This document shows, piece after piece, positions 44,657 to 54,722 of a stretch of 64,000 nt of DNA. How positions within the stretch are numbered: the stretch's first letter is position 1; every line of letters begins with the position of its first letter. The stretch comes from Arenicellaceae bacterium (GTDB lineage: Bacteria; Pseudomonadota; Gammaproteobacteria; Arenicellales; Arenicellaceae): the NCBI GenBank assembly GCA_029246505.1, contig JAQWNC010000012.1, positions 1 to 64,000 on the forward strand. Direction: 5' to 3'. Both the position numbers and the translations under genes were made by a program. Under the pieces are notes generated by a model, which searched no databases, was not told the DNA's origin, and saw only the letters and a list, made by a program, of their open reading frames with translations.

Positions 44657-45739
44657 GTGAATATACCCGTTCTAAATCAAATCACGCATTTTTTCAATAC
44701 GCTTTCAGTGGCTGTGATTGCCTGCGATCGTGACTTAAAAGTCCAGTACTTGAATTCTTCTGCAGAAGATCTACTTGGCGTTAGCCGGGGCTCCGCTGCT
44801 GGAAAGGTGCTGTTTGATATTATTGGGAAGGGTGATTCTCGAATGGCATCCGGCATTCGTAATGCGTTTAAAAATGAGCGGCCCTATACCTTGAGGGAAT
44901 ACGAATATGAAACCTTGGGTAAGAGGGTGATGTTTGATATTTCGATGACTCCAACAGAAGAGAGTTTTGGTAGCTATCTTATACTGGAAGTGCACCGCAC
45001 TGATAGATTGCAACGGCTGGCACGAGAAACTGAACTTTTGGAACGCCAAAAACACTATCGAGAGATTATTCGCAGTGTCGCACATGAAATAAAAAATCCA
45101 CTCGGTGGTATTCGGGGTGCAGCTCAGCTACTTGATTCTGAGCTTGTGGACCCAGCACAACGTGAATGTACCGCGATTTTAATTCATGAGGCTGATAGAT
45201 TGACTTCCATGTTAGATCGTTTTATGGGCGCGCGTAGAGCACCTAAGCAGGAGATTTTGAACATTCACCGTGTATTGGAGCATGTGGCTAAATTAATACT
45301 CACTGCGGGCGGTAAAACCGTTACGGTGATTCGCGATTATGATCCGAGTTTGCCGACAATACTTGGTGATGATGAACAATTAACCCAAGTGGTGCTTAAT
45401 ATTGCAAAAAACGCGGTTGAGGCTCAGGAGGGCGCTGGTACGATTGGTTTTCGAACTCGTGCAGAATCCTCGTTTACCATTGAGAGGACCCTGCATCGTC
45501 AAGTGCTACTAATCCAGATTTGGGATCATGGGCCGGGAGTACCTGAGAATATTGCAGAGCGAATTTTTGATCCTATGGTGGGTGCTAATCCTGCTGGCAG
45601 TGGTCTGGGATTATCGATTGCGCAAGAGTTAGTTCAGCGGCAAGGTGGGTTGATCGATTTGGGTGAGTATATGGGACATACCTGCTTTAGAATTTATTTA
45701 CCCTTCCCTAATAGCAGTGCGGCGGAAGAGATAAATTAA
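44657..45739 (+). CDS. glnL: Nitrogen regulation sensor histidine kinase NtrB
   Basis: A 360-residue cytoplasmic histidine kinase. A PAS domain covers about residues 8-110 (VQYLNSSAEDLLGVSRG), the phosphorylated His143 is in SVAHEIKNPLGGIRGAAQLL, and the ATPase domain shows NIAKNAVEAQ, WDHGPGVPENIAERIFDPM and AGSGLGLSIAQELV. It phosphorylates NtrC when nitrogen is limiting, under PII control. The start is a GTG. The NtrC site at 44635-44649 overlaps its promoter region; glnG starts 12 bases on. Confidence 0.95.
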   Translation: MNIPVLNQITHFFNTLSVAVIACDRDLKVQYLNSSAEDLLGVSRGSAAGKVLFDIIGKGDSRMASGIRNAFKNERPYTLREYEYETLGKRVMFDISMTPTEESFGSYLILEVHRTDRLQRLARETELLERQKHYREIIRSVAHEIKNPLGGIRGAAQLLDSELVDPAQRECTAILIHEADRLTSMLDRFMGARRAPKQEILNIHRVLEHVAKLILTAGGKTVTVIRDYDPSLPTILGDDEQLTQVVLNIAKNAVEAQEGAGTIGFRTRAESSFTIERTLHRQVLLIQIWDHGPGVPENIAERIFDPMVGANPAGSGLGLSIAQELVQRQGGLIDLGEYMGHTCFRIYLPFPNSSAAEEIN

Positions 45740-45750
45740 GGTGGTTGAGT

Positions 45751-47148
45751 ATGAATAATGTATGGGTGGTGGATGACGATGACTCAATTCGTTGGGTACT
45801 TAGTCGGGCATTGGAGAAAACCGGTGTAGATGTTCGGCAGTTTAGTGACGCTGAAAGCGTGTTAGGTGCCCTTAAGGTCTCTACGCCGCGTGTACTAATG
45901 ACCGATATTCGAATGGGTAAGATGTCCGGTTTGGACTTGGCCGATCATTTAGCCGAATGTTATCCTGATATGCCGGTAATTATTATGACCGCACATACCG
46001 ATCTTGATAGTGCGTTGGCGTCCTACCAGACCGGTGCGTTTGAATACTTACCAAAACCTTTTGACCTGCAAGATGCGACAGATTTAGTTGCTCGCGCTAT
46101 GGAGCAAATCGTGACGAGTCCAGTGCCGGTTAAATTGGGTAGCGCCTTAGAACAAAACTTTATTGGCGAAGCCAAGGCTATGCAAGAAGTATTCAGAGCA
46201 ATTGGTCGGCTAGCTAAATCAAATATCAATGTATTAATTCGGGGGCAGTCCGGCACCGGAAAAGAGCTAGTTGCTAGTATTTTGCATAGTAGTGGCCCAA
46301 GAGCTGATAAGCCGTTTGTTGCAATTAATACGGCGGCGATACCCGCTGAGTTGCTTGAGTCTGAACTATTCGGCCACGAGAAAGGAGCCTTTACTGGAGC
46401 TATTGAGCGACGTATGGGGCGGTTCGAGCAAGCCGACGGAGGTACACTCTTTTTGGATGAAATTGGTGATATGCCAGCAGAATTACAGACTCGATTGCTA
46501 CGGGTATTGTCTGATAAGCGTTTCTATAGGGTTGGTGGTAGAGATTTGATTTCAGTCGATGTTCGAGTTCTTGCGGCGACAAATCAAGACTTGGAGACAC
46601 GAGTCAAAGATGGGCGATTCCGCGAGGATCTTTACCATCGACTGAATGTAATACGTATAGATATTCCAAACTTGTACCAACGTACCGAAGATATACCGAT
46701 ACTTGCGGCTCGGTTTTTGAAGGCTTCAGCGGCTGAACTGGAAGTTGATGAAAAGGCCTTATCCAACGGTTCGATCGAAGTTATGAAAGGTTACTCGTGG
46801 CCCGGAAATGTACGTCAACTTGAGAATGTATGCCGATGGATAACAGTGATGGCCCCGGGTTCCATAGTAGATGTAGATGATCTTCCTCCAGAAGTTCTTG
46901 AGTTAGACGATAAAATGAAGCCGAATATAAGTGATTGGGAAGTGGCCCTAAGCGAGTTAGCACGCCAGAAGCTGAATTTAGGTGAAGAAAATATACTTGC
47001 TGAACTGACGCCCAGGTTTGAGGGTTTAATGTTGAAAGCCGCATTAAAATACACTGGAGGGCGTCGACAAGATGCGGCCAGACGTTTGGGTTGGGGCAGA
47101 AATACGTTGACTCGCAAACTTAAAGAATTGAGAGTTGACGTGGACTAA
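45751..47148 (+). CDS. glnG: Nitrogen regulation response regulator NtrC
   Basis: A 465-residue sigma54 activator. The receiver domain has Asp52 in MTDIRMG; the AAA+ domain has GQSGTGKELVASILH (Walker A), the sigma54-contact GAFTGA motif in GHEKGAFTGAIERRMG, and the DEIGDMPAELQTRLLRVL region; the C-terminal DNA-binding helix-turn-helix ends RRLGWGRNTLTRKLKEL. The ATG at 45751 is preceded by AAGGTGG. It activates glnA through the sites upstream and may repress its own operon. A hairpin overlaps the stop. Confidence 0.96.
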   Translation: MNNVWVVDDDDSIRWVLSRALEKTGVDVRQFSDAESVLGALKVSTPRVLMTDIRMGKMSGLDLADHLAECYPDMPVIIMTAHTDLDSALASYQTGAFEYLPKPFDLQDATDLVARAMEQIVTSPVPVKLGSALEQNFIGEAKAMQEVFRAIGRLAKSNINVLIRGQSGTGKELVASILHSSGPRADKPFVAINTAAIPAELLESELFGHEKGAFTGAIERRMGRFEQADGGTLFLDEIGDMPAELQTRLLRVLSDKRFYRVGGRDLISVDVRVLAATNQDLETRVKDGRFREDLYHRLNVIRIDIPNLYQRTEDIPILAARFLKASAAELEVDEKALSNGSIEVMKGYSWPGNVRQLENVCRWITVMAPGSIVDVDDLPPEVLELDDKMKPNISDWEVALSELARQKLNLGEENILAELTPRFEGLMLKAALKYTGGRRQDAARRLGWGRNTLTRKLKELRVDVD

Positions 47149-47178
47149 CTATCCGAGTTAACTCTCAGGTGTATTTTT
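47129..47178 (+). terminator. Possible terminator overlapping the glnG stop codon
   Basis: TGAGAGTTGAC pairs with GTTAACTCTCA (one G-T pair) across a 17-base loop that contains the glnG TAA, followed by GGTGTATTTTT. The T-run is short and the loop is long, so activity is uncertain. Confidence 0.4.
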
Positions 47179-47217
47179 AGTTCTTTAAGTCTATTTAAAT
47201 CTGGAGATTTTCCTACC

Positions 47218-47865
47218 ATGCCAAGAGCGTTTGCAGTATTTATAATCAGTTTTTTAGTTAGCGTTCAGGTATTTTCTGAAACAGTGTATGTGTCGGATGT
47301 TCTTAGAATTACCGTAAGAACCGGCCCTACCACAGATAATGAGATTCTCGAAACGGTTTCTAGTGGCACGCTGTTAGAGTCTACCGGTGAGGAAGCAGAC
47401 GGATGGCTTCCGGTGCGTACGGCCAAAGGAATAAATGGTTACGCAATGTCACGTTTTTTAGTGAGCGAGCCTATTGCACGGGATCAACTCGCTGATATGA
47501 AAGCCCAGCTTGATAGTTTGCAAGCCGATCCCGATTCACTTAGAGCAACTATGCTGCGAGTTCAGAGCGAAAATAAAAGTTTGTCTACTCAGAATGATGA
47601 GCTATCGCTCGAAGTTCAAAAAATGGCTGAGAGCCTATCATCGATTACTGATCTGGCAGTAACTTCTGAACGTGACGAGTTACGGGAAGAACGCGATAAG
47701 CTGATGTTAGGGTTGGATGAGGCTCGAATTGAGCAATCAATACTGAAAGATCAGTCTGATAAAAAATGGGTGATGGTGGGTGCAGGCGTGTTATTTGTTG
47801 GCATAGTACTGGGGTTAATATTGCCAGGGTTAAAATCCAGACGTCATTCCAGTTGGTCTTCGTGA
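47218..47865 (+). CDS. SH3-domain envelope protein (TIGR04211-like, YgiM-type)
   Basis: A 215-residue exported protein: signal peptide to about residue 20, an SH3b domain (YVSDVLRITVRTGPTTDNEIL, about 23-90), a long coiled coil (about 95-180) and a C-terminal membrane helix (about 182-203) with a basic tail. This layout matches the TIGR04211/YgiM group of inner-membrane SH3 proteins, of unsettled envelope role. It is preceded by glnG's hairpin, so it is probably transcribed on its own. Confidence 0.85.
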   Translation: MPRAFAVFIISFLVSVQVFSETVYVSDVLRITVRTGPTTDNEILETVSSGTLLESTGEEADGWLPVRTAKGINGYAMSRFLVSEPIARDQLADMKAQLDSLQADPDSLRATMLRVQSENKSLSTQNDELSLEVQKMAESLSSITDLAVTSERDELREERDKLMLGLDEARIEQSILKDQSDKKWVMVGAGVLFVGIVLGLILPGLKSRRHSSWSS

Positions 47866-47959
47866 TAGTTTTGATTTTTTGGCGGACGGCGTTCTCAATG
47901 AAAGGTGTCTGACTTTTTTAAAAATTGTGATTTTCGCTTTATGGCACCGACTTATCGAT

Positions 47960-48961
47960 TTAGCAGTTGTCTTCAATAAGTTCGCAAATAAGTTTAGCGT
48001 GTGCATCGCTGTCGTTCAGACAAGGAATGTAGGTATAGTCGTTTCCACCGCTACTAATAAAATACTGCCGATTTTCCTGATCTATTTCTTCTAACGTTTC
48101 CAGGCAGTCGATCGAAAATCCCGGGCAAACTATATCTACACTTGCGATTCCTCTCGCCGGAAGGGCTTTAAGTGTTTTGTCGCAGTATGGTTGCAGCCAT
48201 GCCTCCCGTCCAAAGCGAGATTGATATACCAGTTTCCACTCATACTTCTCTAGCGCTAAAGCTTTGGCGATTAAGCGACTGCTGGTTTCACAATGTTGCG
48301 CATAAGGATCTCCGTTATCAATATATCGTTGTGGTATGCCATGGAACGAAAATAAAAGTAACTCAGATTTCGAGCTTTTCTTCCAGTGCTCTCGAATAGA
48401 ATTCGCAACCGCTTTTATGTATGTCGGGTGAAGGTGATATTCGCTAATGAATCTAAACGAAGGGATCCAACGTTGTTTGCTATAAGTTTGAGCAATAGCA
48501 TCAAAAGTCGAGGCGGATGTGCTTGCAGAATATTGCGGGTAGAGAGGGAGTACGATAAGTTTTCTATAACCTTCGTCATGAATAGTCTTTAGCGTCTTTT
48601 CGATTGAAGGGTTGCCATATCGCATCGCAAGAAATGCTTGATGGTCGTCGCCAATATGGCGGTTTACATTCTCGGTAAGCTGTTCGCTAGAGACCAACAG
48701 GGGCGAGCCCTGATCTGTCCATACCTTTCGATAAGCAGCAGCGCTTTTTGGGGAGCGAAAATTTATAATTATTACGTTTAGAATTATTTTCCAAAGTATC
48801 CGCGGGAATTCAACGACTCTGGGGTCAGATAAAAACTCAGCCAAATATTTTCTCAACCCCGGACATACTGGCCGATCAGGTGTGCCAAGGTTAGTCAGCA
48901 GTATGGCGGTGCGATTATGTGCGGTAGAGAAATCCTTATTACTACCATAATAGTTATTCAT
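47960..48961 (-). CDS. hemH: Ferrochelatase
   Basis: A 333-residue enzyme that inserts iron into protoporphyrin to make haem. Family features include ILLTNLGTPDRPVCPGLRKYLAEFLSDPRV, GSPLLVSSEQL, YPQYSASTSASTFD, SFHGIPQRYI and the late CPGFSIDCLETLEE. It converges on the SH3-domain gene across a 94-base gap. nadA, upstream on the same strand, is 39 bases away; the two may be co-transcribed, though the pathways differ. Confidence 0.96.
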   Translation of the reverse strand: MNNYYGSNKDFSTAHNRTAILLTNLGTPDRPVCPGLRKYLAEFLSDPRVVEFPRILWKIILNVIIINFRSPKSAAAYRKVWTDQGSPLLVSSEQLTENVNRHIGDDHQAFLAMRYGNPSIEKTLKTIHDEGYRKLIVLPLYPQYSASTSASTFDAIAQTYSKQRWIPSFRFISEYHLHPTYIKAVANSIREHWKKSSKSELLLFSFHGIPQRYIDNGDPYAQHCETSSRLIAKALALEKYEWKLVYQSRFGREAWLQPYCDKTLKALPARGIASVDIVCPGFSIDCLETLEEIDQENRQYFISSGGNDYTYIPCLNDSDAHAKLICELIEDNC

Positions 48962-49000
48962 TATTTTTGATTCTTAAATTCTGCGGAGAGGGTTGGGGAG

Positions 49001-50092
49001 CTAGGCATTACCGGTAACTTTGACTGTTGGGTGAATATGCTCGCGGGCAAAATCTACCATGCGTTTTAGCGAAACTTCTGCTTGAACTCGAATTTTTTCA
49101 TCTATGGTGATCTCGTTTTGTCCTGTTTTAAGCACATTATATAGGCGCTGTAGATCGTTCATTTTCATCCATGGGCATTGCGCACAACTAATACAAGTTG
49201 CGCCGTCACCTGCGGTAGGTGCTGCGAAGAATTCCTTTTCAGGCGATGCCTGTTTCATTTTATGAAAAATGCCTTCTTCGGTCGCTACGATAAATCGCTT
49301 GTTTGGTAGTTCGGCGCTGGCAGCAAGGAGCTGGCTGGTTGAACCTACAACGTCGGCAAGGTGAACAACGCTGGCAGCAGACTCTGGATGCACCAATACC
49401 GCTGCATCCGGAAACTCCTTTTTCATTTGTTCGAGTGCTTGTGCCTTAAATTCTTCGTGCACTATGCAAGAGCCATGCCACATCAGCATGTCAGCGCCAG
49501 TTTCTCGTTGGATATAGCTGCCTAAAAAACGGTCCGGCGCCCAAAGTATTTTTTTACCCTTTTCTTTTAGAAAGGTACAAACTTCCAAGGCAATGGATGA
49601 AGTAACAACCCAGTCGGCCCGAGCTTTTACTGCAGCACTAGTGTTAGCGTAGACTACAACGGTTCGATCAGGATGTTGATCGCAAAAAGTGGAAAACTCG
49701 TCAATAGGGCAACCAATATCTAGTGAACACTCAGCTTCGTTTTCGATTAATAGAACTCGCTTTTTCGGGCTTAAAATTTTAGCGGTCTCACCCATAAATT
49801 TAACCCCCGCGACTATCACTGTTGCGGCTTCCTGCTCAAAGCTAAAACGGGCCATTTCCAAAGAGTCTGCTACCGTACCCCCCGTTGCATCTGCTAAATC
49901 CTGTAGTTCGTCGTTGACATAGTAGTGAGCGACTAGTACCGCATTTTGGGTGGTAAGTAATTTTTTAATTTTTAAGAGGAGCACCTTTTTTTCAGTCTCG
50001 TCGATGACCGAATGACTAATTTCACGAGCACCTTGGGCGGTTTCATCGATTAAAGCTTCTAATCTTTTGGGCGTGTCTATTGATTGGTTCAT
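49001..50092 (-). CDS. nadA: Quinolinate synthase A
   Basis: A 363-residue iron-sulfur enzyme that makes quinolinate for NAD. It shows [18 protein letters not shown], the [21 protein letters not shown] region, [20 protein letters not shown] and the late cluster region [16 protein letters not shown]. The cysteines needed for the 4Fe-4S cluster are present. It precedes hemH by 39 bases. A perfect AGCATT-TTT-AATGCT palindrome at about 50221-50235 lies in its upstream gap and could be an operator, but its protein is unknown. Confidence 0.96.
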   Translation of the reverse strand: MNQSIDTPKRLEALIDETAQGAREISHSVIDETEKKVLLLKIKKLLTTQNAVLVAHYYVNDELQDLADATGGTVADSLEMARFSFEQEAATVIVAGVKFMGETAKILSPKKRVLLIENEAECSLDIGCPIDEFSTFCDQHPDRTVVVYANTSAAVKARADWVVTSSIALEVCTFLKEKGKKILWAPDRFLGSYIQRETGADMLMWHGSCIVHEEFKAQALEQMKKEFPDAAVLVHPESAASVVHLADVVGSTSQLLAASAELPNKRFIVATEEGIFHKMKQASPEKEFFAAPTAGDGATCISCAQCPWMKMNDLQRLYNVLKTGQNEITIDEKIRVQAEVSLKRMVDFAREHIHPTVKVTGNA

Positions 50093-50346
50093 CGAGCCGT
50101 CTCCTGAAACAAATAAACCGTATTTTAAGGTGTTCTATGCCGAATTAGGTGATATTTGGAAATTTTCAATATATACAGCTTTAATGATATCTGGCTATAC
50201 AAAAACAAGCATGTAAAATTAGCATTTTTAATGCTTATATTGTGAAATATGAGTTAAATAGTGCCAAAGAATGAATGTGTAACTAACCGCAGTCTGTGCC
50301 AGGGTATAATTCAGATTCAATTACAGGTGGTAAGGTTACGCGCAAA

Positions 50347-51033
50347 ATGTTTGATCCCATAGACGTTATTTGTTTTGATCTAGACGATACACTGTGGCCG
50401 TGTAAGCCCGTATTGGAGAGGGCCGAGCAGGTAGTATATAAGTGGATAGCGATACATTGTCCGGCGGTAGTTGCTAGGTATTCAGATTCTGGCCTGGTAA
50501 GCCGTAGAATGGAGTACATGTCGAAGCAAGCACACCTACATCACGATATGACGAGTATGCGATATAAATTTTTTGTAGAGCTATTCGAAGAGTGTGGAGT
50601 ACGCGACCCGGGTTTAGCACAGCAAGCTTTGGCTATATTTAGATCAGCTCGCAATGAAGTTCAGCCGTTTGCTGATGTCGTGCCTGCCCTTAATATTTTA
50701 CAGAATAGATACGTGCTAGCGAGCTATTCCAATGGTAACGCCCAACTTGAAGCGACGCAGTTAATGCCATTTTTCGATGGCATGCACTTGGCGGAACAAA
50801 CTGGCTTTGCAAAGCCCCGACGGCAGGCGTTTGACTGGCTAGTGTCACACTATAAGACAGCGGCACAAAGAATCTTGTTTGTTGGGGATGACCCTGGCAA
50901 TGATATTGATGGCCCCCGTGAGGCAGGCTTGCAAGTATGCTGGATCAATCGTACATCCAGTTCATGGGAAAGCTCAAGCGCGGCACCCTTTGCGGTCCGA
51001 AATCTGTTAGAGTTAGCCGCATTTTTGGCCTGA
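50347..51033 (+). CDS. HAD-superfamily hydrolase
   Basis: A 228-residue haloacid-dehalogenase-type phosphatase. Motif I is CFDLDDTLWPC (the DxD nucleophile pair), motif II SYSNGN, motif III K in TGFAKPRRQAFDWL, and motif IV FVGDDPGNDIDGPREAGL. The order fits HAD phosphatases of small metabolites; the substrate is unknown. The ATG at 50347 is preferred; a GTG 51 bases upstream would give a longer N-terminus. It is followed after 22 bases by sohB on the same strand. Confidence 0.88.
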   Translation: MFDPIDVICFDLDDTLWPCKPVLERAEQVVYKWIAIHCPAVVARYSDSGLVSRRMEYMSKQAHLHHDMTSMRYKFFVELFEECGVRDPGLAQQALAIFRSARNEVQPFADVVPALNILQNRYVLASYSNGNAQLEATQLMPFFDGMHLAEQTGFAKPRRQAFDWLVSHYKTAAQRILFVGDDPGNDIDGPREAGLQVCWINRTSSSWESSSAAPFAVRNLLELAAFLA

Positions 51034-51055
51034 AATTTTTAGAGCGAGTTCCATT

Positions 51056-52033
51056 ATGGAGTTTTTATTTGAGTACGGCTTATTTGCGGCCAAGGTAGTA
51101 ACTGTTTTGATTGGCGTTGGGCTATTGGCTGGTTTAATTGCATCGTCAAAACAGCAACAAGAACAGCCGATGCTGGAGATTAAAGATTTGAACGAGCGTC
51201 GGGCTCATATGCGCGATGCGATGGCGGGTGCAGTGCTATCAAAAAAAGCTAATAAAGCTTTGGTTAAAAGTCAAAAAAAAGCGGCTAAAGTCGATGATAA
51301 GCAAGATCGATCGAAGGTCTATGTGGTTGACTTTGACGGTGATATTAAGGCTAGTGGGGTGGAGACCTTACGCGATGAAATCACAGCGATTCTTACCTTG
51401 GCAGAAGCTGAAGATGAAGTTGTTGTGCGGCTTGATAACAGCGGTGGGATTGTTCATGAGCATGGTTTGGCAGCTAGTCAACTGAATCGTTTCAGATTAG
51501 CGAATATCAATTTGACAGTTTGTGTCGACAAGGTGGCTGCAAGCGGCGGTTATATGATGGCCTGTGTAGCAGATAAAATTATAGCGGCGCCATTTGCAGT
51601 TATAGGGTCGATTGGCGTTTTAGCGCAGCTACCCAATTTTAACAGGTTGCTGGATAAAGCAGGTATTGACTACGAAGAGCACACAGCCGGCGAGTTTAAG
51701 CGGACAGTAACGATCTTTGGAGAGAACACTGATGAAAAACGCGCCAAGTTAAACGAACAGCTGGAAGATACGCATGTGCTTTTTAAGCAGTTTGTTGCAG
51801 ATAATCGTCCAGAACTAGATTTAGTTAAGGTGGCTACAGGTGAGCACTGGTACGGCCAACAAGCTATTGATTTAGGTTTGGTTGATGCCTTGGGGACGAG
51901 CGATGATTATCTCGCCGAGGCTTGCGATGCTGGCGCTGTTTTTGAGATTGATATGAAAATTAAAGAAAAGCTCGCTGATCGTCTTATGTCAGGATTTGGT
52001 TCAAGGCTCGATGCCTTGATGCAACGTTTCTAG
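51056..52033 (+). CDS. sohB: Protease SohB (S49 family)
   Basis: A 325-residue inner-membrane signal-peptide-peptidase-like serine protease: an N-terminal membrane helix (about 8-28), a lysine-rich linker (about 60-80), VYVVDFDGDIKASGVE, and the catalytic serine region VDKVAASGGYMMACVADKI, then GSIGVLAQLPNFNRLL. It degrades membrane or periplasmic proteins. The HAD gene lies 22 bases upstream; the two are likely co-transcribed. Confidence 0.93.
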   Translation: MEFLFEYGLFAAKVVTVLIGVGLLAGLIASSKQQQEQPMLEIKDLNERRAHMRDAMAGAVLSKKANKALVKSQKKAAKVDDKQDRSKVYVVDFDGDIKASGVETLRDEITAILTLAEAEDEVVVRLDNSGGIVHEHGLAASQLNRFRLANINLTVCVDKVAASGGYMMACVADKIIAAPFAVIGSIGVLAQLPNFNRLLDKAGIDYEEHTAGEFKRTVTIFGENTDEKRAKLNEQLEDTHVLFKQFVADNRPELDLVKVATGEHWYGQQAIDLGLVDALGTSDDYLAEACDAGAVFEIDMKIKEKLADRLMSGFGSRLDALMQRF

Positions 52034-52066
52034 TTTCGAATAGCTATTGCTATACCAAACCCAGCG

Positions 52067-54232
52067 TTAGTTGTTCGCGTTTTGGCTGATTCCGGCGGTG
52101 CGACCGGAGATGTCGTCAGGCATGGTGTTGGTAGTATTGTCGACCGTTAGCTTACCAAACAGAAGGCTGTCCATTAGAATTTTAGAGGCTTCCTTGTGAA
52201 TGACCGTGTTCCAGTGTTCGTCGCCATTTGGAAGTTCGTTTTCGTCGTCGTCTATATTTTCTAGCGTTACGGTTTCGAGACTTAGTGATTGGCGGTAGTT
52301 GTTTAAACGAGACAGGCTATCGCGCTCATTATTTTTCCGTTCCAGCACTCGTGTACTTTCCACTAGTGATAGTGTTTTTAATTTGCGTGTTTTCTGCGAT
52401 GCCATATTAGCTTCTCGTAAATACAGGAAAGCGGGATCTTTTTGGGTGCGAGCGGTGTGTTTTTGCTTTAATTGCTCGTTGTTGGAATTAATTACAGGAT
52501 TACTATTGTATTTGGCGGGTTTTATTAGTGCCCAAGGTAAGGCATTTTCCAAGGCTTGCTCGCCATAGGCTTCATTACTTTCACCTAAGTCCAACATGAT
52601 ATCGGGCTCAACTCCGCGATTTTGCGTACTGTTACCCGAAATTCGAAAAAACTGGGCTGTGGTAAATTTAAACTGACCTAGTTCCTCGTCTTCTCTTAGA
52701 ACCTGGCCAAGATCTATTAGTTGTTGTACGGTACCTTTGCCATAGGTGCGTTCTCCAATCAGCAATCCTCGTCCGTAATCTTGAATAGCGCCGGCAAAAA
52801 TTTCAGATGCTGAAGCGCTGTAACGATTAATAAGTACAGCTAATGGGCCATCATAAACAATCTCTTTATCTGGATCCTGTTTAACGGCTATTTTCTTATT
52901 TGAAGAACGTATTTGAACGATTGGGCCTGATTTAATAAATAAGCCTGTAAGGCTAGTGGCTTCTTCCAGAGAACCACCACCATTATTGCGTAAATCGATA
53001 ATTAACCCGTCAATACTTCCCGGTTCAATCGCCTCAAGTAGGCGTTGTACGTCGCGAGTGCTACTACGGAAATCTTTTTCGTTTGCAGCACGTGCGTCAA
53101 AATCTGAATAGAATGAAGGGATTGATATTACCGCAAGTTTTCGGGTACCGGATTCATCCTGAACCTCGATATCAGTTCGCTTCGCGGCTTGCTCTTCCAG
53201 CTTAATTTTATCTCTGACCAGTTCAAGCAGTTCTGGTGCTGATCCAGGCGGGGCAGCTTTAGGTAGCACTTCAAGTCGGACCGTCGACCCTTTCGAGCCC
53301 CGAATCATGTCGACTACATCCATTAAGCGCCAACCGATGACATTAATCATGTCTTCGGCATCATCGCTGTTAAGCGATCCTTGACCGACCCCAACTATAC
53401 GGTCTTCTGCGTGCAGGCTATTGCTTTCATCCGCGGGCCCACCAGCAATAACCCGGTTGACAACAACGTAGTCCAGGTCAGTCTCAAGTGCGGCGCCGAT
53501 GCCTTCCAACGACAAGGATAGCCGAATACGAAAATTTTCAGCGGTGCGTTTGGAAAAGTAACTTGTATGAGGTTCGACTTCGAGTGAATAAGCGTTCATG
53601 AATATTTCGAACACATCATCGGCGACCATTTGATGTATTCGGTCCGCCTGGCGTTGGTAGCGCCCGGAAAGTAAGCCTGTTATCTCTTCAGCTTCTGCAT
53701 CGCTTAGTTTTAGGTTTAATATGTCGTTCTTGACGCGTTGCCGCCAATAATTATCCAGTTCTGATGTTGTATTAAACCAAATGGATTCATCACTGCGAAT
53801 AGGCAGCCCTTCTTGTTTAGTGAAATCAAATTCCAAGCTTAACGTGTTGCTTGCATGTTCTACACGTTGAGCCACTCTTGAGCGAAAGGCTTTAAAAATC
53901 TCAAATGCTGGTGAAACGTCAGAGTCCTTGAGGCTGTCGTCAAGGCGTGTGCTGTAGCGCATAAACGATGCGATATCTTCCGCTGTAAAATACACCTTCG
54001 TCGGGTCTAGACTTTCAAGATAGCGATTTAGCAATCGACCAGACAGTGTGTCGTTAAGTGCGACTGGTCGGTAATGGTACTGATCAGTTATGCCTAACAC
54101 GCCCTCAATTGTTTTGCTCATGTCAGGCGTTGCCATCAGATCTTTTTCATCAACGCGCGCTACTTTTGTGTACGCAGTTGAGCCTATGGTGTGGCTGGCA
54201 AGCAGCACAATTACAAATATTATTTTTTTCAT
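52067..54232 (-). CDS. prc: Tail-specific periplasmic protease (Prc/Tsp)
   Basis: A 721-residue exported C-terminal-processing protease. A signal peptide covers about residues 1-20, a helical N-terminal domain runs to about 210, a PDZ domain follows (EGIGAALETDLDYVVVNRVIAGGPADE), and the S41 catalytic part has NRYSASASEIFAGAIQDYGRG with the serine and GERTYGKGTVQ with the lysine; a Tsp-specific C-terminal helical domain ends it. It trims PBP3 and degrades tagged proteins in E. coli. The ATG at 54232 is chosen over an upstream TTG because it gives a clean signal peptide. Confidence 0.95.
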   Translation of the reverse strand: MKKIIFVIVLLASHTIGSTAYTKVARVDEKDLMATPDMSKTIEGVLGITDQYHYRPVALNDTLSGRLLNRYLESLDPTKVYFTAEDIASFMRYSTRLDDSLKDSDVSPAFEIFKAFRSRVAQRVEHASNTLSLEFDFTKQEGLPIRSDESIWFNTTSELDNYWRQRVKNDILNLKLSDAEAEEITGLLSGRYQRQADRIHQMVADDVFEIFMNAYSLEVEPHTSYFSKRTAENFRIRLSLSLEGIGAALETDLDYVVVNRVIAGGPADESNSLHAEDRIVGVGQGSLNSDDAEDMINVIGWRLMDVVDMIRGSKGSTVRLEVLPKAAPPGSAPELLELVRDKIKLEEQAAKRTDIEVQDESGTRKLAVISIPSFYSDFDARAANEKDFRSSTRDVQRLLEAIEPGSIDGLIIDLRNNGGGSLEEATSLTGLFIKSGPIVQIRSSNKKIAVKQDPDKEIVYDGPLAVLINRYSASASEIFAGAIQDYGRGLLIGERTYGKGTVQQLIDLGQVLREDEELGQFKFTTAQFFRISGNSTQNRGVEPDIMLDLGESNEAYGEQALENALPWALIKPAKYNSNPVINSNNEQLKQKHTARTQKDPAFLYLREANMASQKTRKLKTLSLVESTRVLERKNNERDSLSRLNNYRQSLSLETVTLENIDDDENELPNGDEHWNTVIHKEASKILMDSLLFGKLTVDNTTNTMPDDISGRTAGISQNANN

Positions 54233-54515
54233 GATACTGAGTTTGTGTTTCCTTACGGGGATTGTCAATTAACGGTAAAGTAATACTGCTTTATTATGCA
54301 GAGTCCTATTTGATTGAAGTTAACTATCGTTGGTGTCGGAGGCGCTCGGTGTTTCATCCAACTCTTTGGGGCGAAAACTACTAAAAATTGAAGCTACTTT
54401 CATAGAAGATAAACCATATGAGCTGATTCCCTAGGTATAACGTTGGGGCATTAAGACTAGCGCTACGCTCTCTGAGTTGATCTCGTTTGTCGATAACCGA
54501 ATCAGCTAATTCACG

Positions 54516-54665
54516 TTACTTAAGAACTTGCGATTCGTCCGGTGGCGGTGAATCTTGATAAGTGATATTTCCATCTGCGTCGACCCATTTATATAGCGTG
54601 GCGGTAGTACCCACTGACGAAATCAGTATCGTTATGAGTAGTAAAGCTAATCTATTAAATAACAT
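54516..54665 (-). CDS. Short DUF4124 domain protein, possibly truncated
   Basis: A 49-residue exported protein: signal segment (residues 1-22) then LYKWVDADGNITYQDSPPP, the DUF4124 signature. The frame has a TAA after residue 49, but beyond it continues without stop for another 44 codons (RELADSVIDKRDQLRERSAS and more, to a TAG at 54381), which suggests a longer protein cut by a stop mutation or a small pseudogene. The rest of the 490-base gap between prc and prlC shows no other gene; prlC lies upstream of this ORF's 5' end region on the same strand. Confidence 0.6.
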   Translation of the reverse strand: MLFNRLALLLITILISSVGTTATLYKWVDADGNITYQDSPPPDESQVLK

Positions 54666-54722
54666 AATCTGTCGACCTCGTTTGCTAAATCACATGCTAG
54701 TAGAAATTATGCATAGCCTGTA

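Noticed and set aside
47879-48094. Plus-strand ORF overlapping the end of hemH
   Set aside because: It overlaps a well-supported ferrochelatase gene, has no family likeness and no ribosome site.
50221-50235. AGCATT-TTT-AATGCT palindrome upstream of nadA as an NAD regulator site
   Set aside because: It is symmetrical and well placed but does not match a NadR or NrtR consensus I know, and no regulator gene is nearby; left as an unassigned palindrome.
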